From Megascapheus bottae (taxonomy: Eukaryota; Chordata; Mammalia; Rodentia; Geomyidae): DNA of 64,000 bases. Location of the stretch: assembly GCA_024803745.1 (NCBI GenBank), contig JANJXV010000030.1, forward strand, positions 506,001-570,000, written 5' to 3'. Numbering within the stretch: position 1 is the first letter of the stretch; every line of letters starts with the position of its first letter. Below the pieces are notes generated by a model, which was given only the letters and a program-made list of their open reading frames with translations, ran no database searches and had not been told where the DNA came from. A program made the translations under genes and the position numbers. This document shows positions 24,481-34,000 of the stretch, piece after piece.

Positions 24481-24545
24481 AGGGGAGGAGGAGGAGAAGG
24501 AGGAGGAGGAGGAGGAGGAGAAGGAGGAGGAGAAGGAGGAAGGAC
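24481..24545 (+). repeat. (GGA/GAA)n purine tract
   Basis: About 60 bp of GGA and GAA triplets grown from the tail of the deleted SINE on its left. Confidence 0.9.
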
Positions 24546-24889
24546 ATTGCAGAGGGACACTGCACTGGAGTCCAAGACCTCATGCCTTTTATGGGGCCTG
24601 CAGACAGGACTGGAGCAGGTGGAAACTGCTCCCCGAGCAAATCTTGTATCAGTCAGAGTTAGGTGTTTGCAGGAAATACGGCCTTATTGTGACACTGCAG
24701 AATGCCAGGCCTGGCATTCCTCTTTCCCCTAAGGAGAAGACAAAAATTCCAGTGGGGGAAGAGGACTGAAGAACAGAAGGCTGAAGAAGCAGGCAGGAAG
24801 AGAGGAGCTGAAAGAAAATGAGTGAAGAGACAGGAGAAGAACGCTGGGGAAATCTATGGCAACTGACGGCCAGAGAATAACAGCGGATT

Positions 24890-24970
24890 TTATTAGTGCA
24901 GAGATTTAATTCTCACAGCAGCTCTGCAGGATAGTAAGTAACAATGCTCTTACTATATTTCACCAAACAG
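24890..24970 (-). mobile_element. MIR SINE fragment
   Basis: Reversed MIR core around 'tttaattctcacagcagct' and 'gcaggatagtaagtaaca'. Confidence 0.5.
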
Positions 24971-25274
24971 GCGATGCCAATATTTAAAAAGTGGCATCAT
25001 CCTCGTGTGTCATACAGCAAGACTGGAATCTACCCAGGGTCCTCCACCACCATGCATGTAGAAAACCTGTGAGCCGCGCAGTGCAGCACTGCTTACTCTA
25101 CCTGTGCTCTGCCGGGCACTGACTGTGAGGCCCCGTGGGGTGGCGTCGTGAGCGCTGTGGGGCGCCCCCTCGATGGGGCCACAGTTTCCTCGGGACGCAT
25201 GTGAGCCATGGAGCACGGGTGCTGTGGGCTTTCCATTTGTCCATTCTGGTCCCTCCACCCAACTCACAGGACAG

Positions 25275-25355
25275 AGCTCAGGATCCCCACTGCACAGACG
25301 AGAAAGCAGAGTCCAGAGAAGCGAGGGAACATGCCCAAGGTCACACAGCCGACTT
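25275..25355 (-). mobile_element. MIR SINE fragment
   Basis: Reversed MIR core: 'ccactgcacagacgagaaag', 'cagagtccagagaagcgag' and 'cccaaggtcacacagccga', the most conserved MIR segment. Confidence 0.65.
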
Positions 25356-27084
25356 GACTATCTGAATGAAGGGGTGAAGTTTTGCATTCATGTTACCTGT
25401 AGACAAATGAAAATATACTCAGCATAAGTGTGTGGGGATCCAAGCCAGAACTATGCCGAGGTCCCACAACACACCCACTAGCATGGCTGGAATCAACACA
25501 CAGGCAAAAGCAAGGGTGGGTAAGGAGGTGGGGAAGTTGGCGCTCTTTTTGCTGGTGGAGCACAAAACGGCTCAGCCCTGGGGAAAATGGCCTGGTGGTT
25601 CAGGGAGCTGGTTGGGGATTTCTATGAGATCCAGCAACTTCGCTGCTAGGAATGTAACCTACAGGTGAAGTCACACACGTGTGAGTCCTAGCGCCTATAG
25701 CAGTGTTTGTGGCAGTGTTGTATTAACGCGGTCATGTTTATAGCAGTCTGTGCAAGCACCTTTGTGAGGGGGAAACAATGTTCTCTGGTGAGTGGATAAC
25801 AAAGGGTAATGAATCCACACAGTGGCAAACCACTCTGCCATAAAAATGATTGTGGTACTGACTCCGGCTACACATACACAAATGTGAGAAGTAGACTAAT
25901 TCAGTCACAAAGCAGAATGTCTTGTCTGCCGGTATGGGTATGGCAGCCCCACAGGCTACGAAGAAGAAATGAGTTGAGAAAGACAGAAAGGCCTTCATCA
26001 CTCAGGGCTGCCCCCAGCAGCGCGTGGCTGAGGAATGACACTGTACCACTGGGAGGCTCTGCAGCAAGTGAAAACAGTCACACAAAATCAGCTCTTAGAA
26101 TAGGACATGCATGGTGGAACAGTTTGGTTGACCGGAGGAAAGGGGAGTGTTGGAAACTGCTTCTTATTCTGTTTAATTCCCATTTATCCAAATGTATATA
26201 AGACATTCACAGAAAATGCTGCTGGGCCTCTGCCTGCTGCCTCTGAGAAGTGCCTCCCGGACTCAGGCTGGTAAAACTCGGAGGCTAACACAGAGGCTAA
26301 AACAAGCTCACTGGAAGTGGGGAGGTACTGGAAGAGGCGAGCGCTGCCTGGTTCCACTGTGACTCAAATGCACCATCTGCGCACTGTACAGCCTGTGCGG
26401 AACAGACCCGGGGTCAGCCCACAGCTCTCCAGACACAGAGCTGTGGGGCCAGCCTCGCCTCCCAGGCATGTAACAACAGGAGGGGAAAACATCCCCTCCC
26501 TGTGGAATGATTCCTCCCTCCCTGTCCCCAGCTCAGCCCAGCCCAGCGCAGCCCCAGCGCAGCCCCATGCTGCCAGCCCGGTGGAGGTGAGGACCAGGCA
26601 CTGGTGTTGATTGGACAGCTTCTGGTCAGATTTCCAGAGGCAGTGAGGAGCTAAGCAAAGGTCTAGGAGGAAACACAGCAACAGTCTGGAAGGCTGGTGA
26701 TCACAGAGGCTGCATTTCCCTTCTTTTCTGACACTTGCTCATCTCCAAAATCTGGACAGTGGCTGTGAGCCCCGGCCCAATAACCCAGGGAAGGGTCAGC
26801 AGAGGATCTGGGCTGTCCCAAATCTGCACATTCCAGACGTCTGGCTCCTGGGGCCTTGGCATACCACCAAAGCCAGAGTCACTGCGTGAACCCCAACCTG
26901 GGGCATCTCCAGTTTACTAACACCTCAGGAAGACAGATGCAGACTCCACAGAGAAAAGACAGCCTCTGAGACACCAGGCAGGGCTCTCTGTGCCACCCTC
27001 ACTGTGCCCCTAGTTCCTACCCCTCCCACCCCCCGTTCTCCACATCATGCGTCCTGGCCACCCTCAGCAAAAAGAAAACAAGAT
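25356..27084. other. Intergenic, L1 piece and unassigned sequence
   Basis: Apart from the L1 fragment at 25600-25900 I see no gene. A 13-mer-like CAGCCCAGC/GCAGCCC repeat patch lies at 26528-26565. Confidence 0.5.
25600..25900 (+). mobile_element. L1 fragment (ORF2 3' region)
   Basis: Two blocks characteristic of the end of L1 ORF2: 'gatccagcaacttcgctgct' near 25628 and 'aatgaatccacacagtggca' followed by 'gccataaaaatga' near 25809-25850. Degraded, with no intact reading frame. Confidence 0.6.
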
Positions 27085-27315
27085 TAAAAATGGGGCAAGA
27101 AATTCAATTGATACAGCACCAGAAAAGGACATATAGGTGGCAACTAAGTACATGAAAAAAATCAGATCCACACATCACTCTGAAACATAAAATTAAAACA
27201 AGGCCCCGTCACACACCTATCAACACCAACACTGGCAACAAGAGCTGTACCATCCGTTGCTGGCAGGACTTGAGGCAGTGAAATGGCTTTGGAAGCAGTC
27301 TGGTTACTCTCCCTA
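27085..27315 (+). mobile_element. L1 fragment (late ORF2)
   Basis: Follows the L1 ORF2 order: 'aaaaatggggcaagaaatt', 'gtggcaactaagtacatg', 'cacacctatcaacaccaac', 'ctgtaccatccgttgctgg'. Frameshifted and non-functional. Confidence 0.6.
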
Positions 27316-27424
27316 CTTAGATGCAGTCGTAGAAGGCGCGTTCTCTGAATTTTGCAGGGACAGCTGGCCTTGGAGGCTCTGGCTCTGGCACTGTGTGGGC
27401 CATTCTCCATGACACTTCAAGACA

Positions 27425-30400
27425 TCCTAGATGGGGAAGAAAACAACCTCATGAAGACCATTAGACCCACGGCAGGGATGGGGAGAAAAGGTCCTGAAAT
27501 CTTGGTTCTTTAGCTTTTGTAACTTGTGTGTCTGTGTGAATGCAGTGAACATGTCTTTGTGTTGCTTTGGATGCATTTCCCTTGGTTCAGTCTGTTTGTT
27601 TTTGGATTACTGTGATGTCACTTGCTACCAAGAGGGGAGGGGGGTTGTCTTGTTCTGAAAAACAAAGGTTTATTAAGATGGCAGGCAGAGTACAGCACCC
27701 CAAACAGTTTGCAAAGATGGTTCCAAGGAGACAGTGACACGCAGTGACTATCGTTTGTAGGCAGGAGGATGCTGGGATGTGAGTTTTGGAGTCTGTGCAG
27801 AGAAGGAAGTACTGTGGGGTGAGGAGAAGAGGAGGCAGATGGCTGGAGGTGGGAGGCAAGTTGGAAAGTGCACAGTCATCCTGGCGGAGACGGTGGGGGC
27901 AGGCCTGAGGCCAGAGGAAGGACGGGGCAGTGGAGACCAGGGAGAGAGGAGAAAGAAATCTGATATTGTCAGGCTTCTAATAAACTTACTTTGGCATTTA
28001 ACACTAAAAAACTAACAGCAGCTACTCTGGTATCTATGACAGCAGAGTCTTTTCAGTGGCTCTGGGCCTGGAATCTCAACTGGGCCTGGTACAGAAAGAA
28101 TCTGCTGCAGTTGAGAACAATGGAGAAATATTAAAGGGTTTCTCCCTGCATGGGTGGTGGGGTGACAACCCTCCTTTTGTGCTTTTAAAAGGTCAGTTTG
28201 GCTGCTGTGTGGGGAGTGGGGAAAAGGAGAAGAAAAAGGAAGGGGACCCGTCACTGTTCAACATCTCTGGAGCACCCTCTGCAGGACCCTGGAGGGGGGC
28301 GTGAACACAGGGGGAAGGTGGCTGGTCCCCGGGCTAGCCACCTACCTGACCATCTGTCACAAACTGGTCTGTTTTCTTAGAAGTTGATACGTGTTGAAAG
28401 AAAGGCACAGCATGATGTAGGAGCATGTAAAAATGAGTTCCAGGGGACAGGCTGCCATTTTTATGGAGGGTTGAGGCAGGAGCTCCGCTCTCATCTGAGC
28501 AAAAGCCCTGGAGGAAACCGTGATACTGAGAGAACAGCAATCCAAAGCGAACAGCCACACTGAGGCTGGAGTGGGGCAGGGATGGGGTGGGGGCGAGGCA
28601 GGAGTAGCGCTGCTGTTTGAGGGAAGCCTGGTGGACGGCGGACACCCCATGGCTATTGTGGATTAGTCCTGGAGGTGATGATTCTGAACGGGGAGGTCAC
28701 TTCCCTGATGACAGAGGAAAACGCCCCTTAGGCTGCTCTGGAGCTTTGGCCTGAAGGACATGAGCTGGGGAGGGGCTGGGGGACCCAGTCTGAGCCATTT
28801 TCCACAGTCAGGACTCGGGCACTACAACAGCAACCCTGCCCTGGGCCTGGCCTGAGACGGGCTCCGCAGGTGTCCTGCAGCATCTCTTGCCTCTGTCCAC
28901 TAGAGGCCAGAAGCAGCTTCTTCTCCAGGCTTTGCAAAAAAACCCTGGGGAGTAGAATGAGCCTTCCTCCTCTAGCACCTGGGAACAATACGGGGCCCAG
29001 CAGAGACCAGGGTGGAAAAGGAAGACGCAGGGAGATGTGATGGGATTCTGGATGTGCTCTCAAAGCACACACGCCATCTGTTGATGTGAAGTATGGAGTA
29101 TGTGGGGAAATAAGAGCTGGGAGAGTCTGGGGGCTTTCACCCCAAGGCTCCACAGCACGGGAAAGGCCACACGGAGACTGGGCGATGCTGAAGCTGGAGG
29201 TCTAAACCCCAGGTGTCAGGATTGAGCTTAACACTAGGCAGGCTTCTCTAGCAATAAGTGCAGGCATGGTGAGTATGCCACTAGCATTCTAAGGTAGCCT
29301 TCTTACACCTGCACAGGACTCTTTTCTGACTGGATGAGGACTCTCCCGCTGGCATCAAAGAAGCAAGGCCAAGTTGCCAACACTTCAGAGAGCAAGGCAC
29401 AGTGCCAGAAAAGCTTCAAACAGCCCCTGATCTCCAGGCAGATAAGGGGCTCACCCATGCAGATGCAAGGAGGGGAGCCTGACGGTGGTGGGGTGTGGAA
29501 ACGCAGCCTTCCCCAGCTGAACCTGCCGATGAGAATACAGTACAGACCTGTCTGCCTTATTTCTGCCTCGCCTGAGACCACGAGTGGAGAGAGCGTTAAG
29601 CTACGTGAGGAGAGAAAATAATCACGGTCAGCTGAAGACGAAGCTCTGTGTAGCCCATTTATCACACAGCCGTAGAATGTAGAAAAAGAGCAAGCCGGAG
29701 TCCACCAGGGTGGGACAGCGGGGAATTTCACAAGGAAGCCTGCGGAAAGACCACCAACACCCAGCACAGAAGACAGTCAGAGCCAAATCCATGCAAACCC
29801 CGCAGTGGTGCCGTGGCGATCCGGACTGACGGGCTCGCAGACCCGAGGTCCAAGCGTCCCTCCCTGGGCTTGGAAATGCTGGGCTCCTCGGTGCCCGTGG
29901 GCAGGAGCAGCAGGAACCGGGCAGACACCTGGCCTCAGCCAGAGGGAAGGGCAGGCTCCCGCTGCAAAGGAGCAGACAATGGGGAGCCGGAGGGGAGCCG
30001 GGTGAGAAGACACGGGGACGGCGACTGTGTCCTTCAGGAACGGAGCCCCTGGCAAAAACAGGGACGACGGGGCGAGGAGCAGGGTGAGGAAAGAGGAGGC
30101 TGGAGACGACCCGGTTATGTGACCATGTCACGGGAGCTGAGAGCCCCCAGGAGGTGAGAACTGCAGCGCGTCCGCCCTCCGCTGGAACCCTGGAGGGACG
30201 GGTCTACGAATGGGTCACAACTCCATCACTGCGCTGACACCTCACGGCCCTGCCGGGGTCCCAGGCCCGCAGGGGAGGCAGCCCGGAGCCTCCACGCTCG
30301 CTTTCTTTTCGTTATCACTATTGCTGTCGTTTTAACCAAGCCTGGCGCGCCCACACCCGAGCCCCAGCCCCACGCCCGCCTGGCTGGCGGTCCCGCCCGG

Positions 30401-30560
30401 GGGGCTCTGGGACACCAGGAGGAAAAGGCGCACCCGAGCCGGGTGGAAATGGGACGAGACGAGAGGCAGGGGCCCAGTTTGCCAAGTGCGTGAGCCTCGG
30501 TTGGTTACGGTAAAAACACGTGGGAAAAACGAAAACAACTCAGAAGCACAGCAGCTCCAC
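27425..30560. other. Intergenic upstream of COG2
   Basis: No gene or repeat is clear. CpG density rises from about 29680, with several overlapping minus-strand open frames at 29628-30131 that look compositional. This could be an upstream shoulder of the COG2 CpG island. Confidence 0.5.
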
Positions 30561-30626
30561 GGCGGAGCCTGTGCCCCGCTCCCAGCCTACCAACGCAGCC
30601 CGGAAAGGGATCCCTCCGCCCGGGCC

Positions 30627-30775
30627 GGGCCTGCGCCTGGGCCTGGGGCTGCGCCTGCGCCTGCGCCTGGGCCTGGGCCTGGGCCTAGGCGTGGGGCTGC
30701 GCCTGCGCCAGCGCCTGGGTCTGGGCGTGGGCCTGCGCCTGCGCCTGCGCCTGGGCCTGCGCCTGCCGCGGGCCT
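30627..30775 (+). repeat. GCCTGS hexanucleotide repeat
   Basis: About 150 bp of tandem GCCTGG and GCCTGC units, with a few GCGTGG and GCCAGC variants, beginning 270 bp upstream of the COG2 YY1 site. G-rich on the minus-strand side only in part; it is CpG-poor relative to its flanks because most junctions are TGCGCC or TGGGCC. Confidence 0.85.
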
Positions 30776-31014
30776 GGCGGGACGCCGCAGTGCCGCCCTC
30801 GGCCTCAGCGGGGGCCCGCTCCGCCCGCCGGAGCCCCGCCCCGCCCCCGCCGTGCGCAGCCGCCCCAGGCGCTCTCCTATTGGCTGCCGCGCGGCGCCGC
30901 CATGTTGGCGGAAGTGAGTTCGGGGCCGCGGAGGGGCCGGGCCGCCGCGTCGGCCGCGCAGCCGCCCGCGTCCCCGTCTCGCCCGCGCGGCGCTGAGGCC
31001 CGGCGGCCGGCGGC

Positions 31015-31086
31015 ATGGAGCGACGTCGGATGAACCTGCCCTCGGGGCCGGACACGCTGTGCTTCGACAAGGACGAGTTCATGAAG
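31015..31086 (+). CDS. COG2: COG2 exon 1, residues 1-24
   Basis: Starts MERRRMNLPSGPDTLCFDKD and ends ...DEFMK. The start is the first ATG in frame with the conserved NLP-GPDTLCFDKDEF block. A second in-frame ATG is at codon 6. The donor is AAG|GTGCGG, weaker than usual and embedded in a G-rich repeat. Confidence 0.95.
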
Positions 31087-34000
31087 GTGCGGAGGAGCCT
31101 CGGGGCGGGGGCCGGGCCGGGGGCCGGGCGGGGGCCGGGCCGGGGCCGGGCCGGGGCGTCGGGGCGGGGGCCGGGCCGGGGCCGGGCCGGGGCGTCGGGG
31201 CGGGGGCCGGGCCGCGGCGTCGGGCCGCGCTCAGCTCCGCCTCCGCCACCCCTCGGGAGCCGTCCCGGGTTTGAGGTGTCCGGCGTGGGCCCCCGAGCGT
31301 CCGCCGCGGTTTCGGGCTTGCTTTCCTCCCCCTCTGCTGGCCTCCTTTTCGAATCGCTTTAGATCCATTCGAGGACAGGGAAAGTGCGCGTCCTCGGGTC
31401 TGCGCCTAGCGTTTTCGCAGGTGGGCTTTGTCTAGACCCGGCACAATGTTCAGGCACGGTGGCCCCCCCCGTGGTCCTGATACCGTTAGAACGGAGGGTG
31501 CAGCCCGTGGGGAGGGGCCGTAGGGAAAGAAAGCACAGCGCGCACGGATCAGGAATCGGGGAGGGCTGAAAAACCCTCAACCGGAGGCCCACTGCCAGCT
31601 TCCTCTCCGCCTCATTATCCGCCGTCTCTCAGCGCTGACACAGTGCTGTTGGTAAATGCAGCCTCAGTAAGTAGAAATGAAGTACACATATGTATGCGCC
31701 GAGAGGCAGGTTGGGGAGTGATAGGAATGCCAGCAGTCCCGTCTCCTTTCTTGTCTCACAAACCCCTAGAATGTGCCAAGCAGTTTGAGGGTGCTGATAA
31801 ATGTGTAGGAGAGCGTACAGAGAACAGCTGTTCTGCTTAAAATGTTGATTTTTGTAGGTGGAAATGGGAGTTAATCACTATTTCCTATTTCTCCTTCCTT
31901 TAAAGAGGTGTTTTATGAGTTCTGTGGCAGAAAGAATGGGTGGAGTGTTTGCTATCTAGGCTATTTGCCTACATTTGTGTCAACACATTTTGTAGTAGGA
32001 GCTCTCTCTGTGGTGTACCACCCGGCCTCATCTGTCAGGTGTCCTAAGTCAAGTCAGGAATATGTCCACCTGATTCTGGACCCAGGGATACAGATGGCTT
32101 TTCAGCGAGTGGTCTTGACTCTGTGATTTGGCTTCCTATCAGCTATAACCAGTGTAGGAATGTAGTTCCTTGACAAGGTGGGAATTAGTACCTGAAGGAA
32201 TGGTGTGTGTGGATTAGGAGCCAGGATTAGACCCGTGAGCCGTGAATGCCAGGCCTTTAAAATTTTACACTAAACATTTAGTACCTGTAAAATTATGGTG
32301 GGGAAAGCTGTTTCTGTTTCCAGAAAAGCCTAATAAGGCTGTTATTTTAGAAAGTTAATTTTCTGTAGAAGGAGGCACTGGAAGGTTCTTCTTGGTCAGG
32401 TTTCTCCTTGGTTCCTGCACGAGTGGATGGACACCCTGTGCACAGTGTGTGATTTGGAGGTGCCCTTTCTAGAGAGATGCAATGGCTTTTCTGTCTTCCT
32501 CTTATGTAAATGCGACTCCACTGCCATGATTTTTCTGACATACTTTTCAGGAGGATTTCGACGTCGATCACTTTGTGTCTGACTGTAGGAAGCGGGTGCA
32601 GTTGGAGGAGCTGAGAGATGACCTGGAACTGTACTACAAGCTGCTTAAAACAGCCATGGTGGAGCTGATCAACAAGGACTATGCAGACTTCGTTAACCTC
32701 TCTACAAACTTGGTCAGTTGTGACTTCACATACAGGGTTTCTTACCTATACACGTTGAGTCTTAGAAGTATATTGTTTGTAGAAAATTTGTCGTTTATTT
32801 TACCCAAGAAATTTGAAGTGATTGCCAATCTCATTCACCAAAGAATGGCAAAAAGTCTAGTACAACTTTGGTTGTAAAAGAGGTAGTGTTAATGGTGGTT
32901 GTGATGCTCATGCTGACGTGATTTTGTCTTTAGGTTGGCATGGACAAGGCCCTTAACCAGCTTTCCGTGCCTTTGGGACAATTACGAGAAGAGGTTCTGG
33001 TAAGTTCCCCCGATAGTATTAAACAGTCTATGTTTACTACAGGCTTGTCTGCCTCTTCTAAACATAATTTTCTTTAATCTCTTATTTTGCTCTTCATTGA
33101 ATGGTCACGACCCTGAAATAAGTTGTAAACAGTACTTTTACACATGATATTACAACCCATAGCATGTTTGAAGACACCTAACAAGCATGGTATTGTAACA
33201 CTCCGTGAGGCAATGTCTGCAGTCAAAGTAGGACCCCTAGGCATGAACATTGGAGGCAGAGTGTCCGAGTCACCTCCAGGAAAAAACATTTGAAGCGCTA
33301 TGGCACTAAGAAGCACTTGATGTGTCACCCCAGAGACCCTGCACTGCCACCACCAGACAACACGGCCCCTCAGACTCATATCCTGTCACACATGTGATTG
33401 ACTTGGAGCGTGTGACACAGGTAGACCATTAGTAGGTGTGAACTATGCTGGAAAAACGTAGAATAGAGGTTGAAGTCAGAGGGCCATATGAGGGGAGACC
33501 AGAAAGACTCAATAAAGTAAAGCCTGCACTATCTTGAAGTACTGTAGTTACATCCTGCTTCATTTTTAAATAGCTCCTCAGAGTGATTTTTCCACGGATG
33601 TGGAGAAATGCTTCTGTGTTCACGATGTCTTCCACGCCTCTTTGCCTCTATCTGGCTAGTAGCCTACCCTAGCCTCATGGGCTTACCCCCAGATTTTTGC
33701 TTCCTTTGACCCTGACTCATGAGGCTGCTAAAGAAGGACACTGTTGTCTCACTCTTTATTGTGTGCTTTTTGGTTACTGTGATAGCCAATGCCTAGTAGA
33801 TATTTTGTAGCATGTTTTTGAATGAGGAAATTCACCATTCTGTTATTTATTTTTTTGCCTGCTTTGTTCTAGTTGTTCCATTGTCTTCATTTTGGCCATC
33901 CTTCCTGATTATTTCACACCTAATTCATTCTCTTCTGTACATGTCTCTTTCCTATGACATTACCTGTTTTTTGGCCATCCTTTTCCTGATTTCTTCTTCC

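Larger units (their letters stand above)
30560..31330 (+). promoter_or_regulatory. COG2: COG2 CpG-island promoter
   Basis: A dense CpG region covering the COG2 first exon. Just upstream of the ATG lie an inverted CCAAT box (ATTGG, 30879-30883), an exact YY1 consensus (CCGCCATGTT, 30897-30906) and an ETS/GABP site (CGGAAGTG, 30909-30916), all within 40 bp. That cluster is typical of housekeeping promoters where YY1 sits at the transcription start, so initiation is probably near 30900-30925 and the 5' UTR about 90-115 nt. No TATA box is seen. Confidence 0.85.

Noticed and set aside
30486..31082. Open frames across the GCCTGS repeat, both strands
   Set aside because: Low-complexity products of the hexamer array and promoter GC content.
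32575..32877. A 100-codon COG2-like frame extending past exon 2
   Set aside because: It reads through the exon 2 donor into intron 2. The normal exon ends at 32712, and exon 3 continues the protein in phase.
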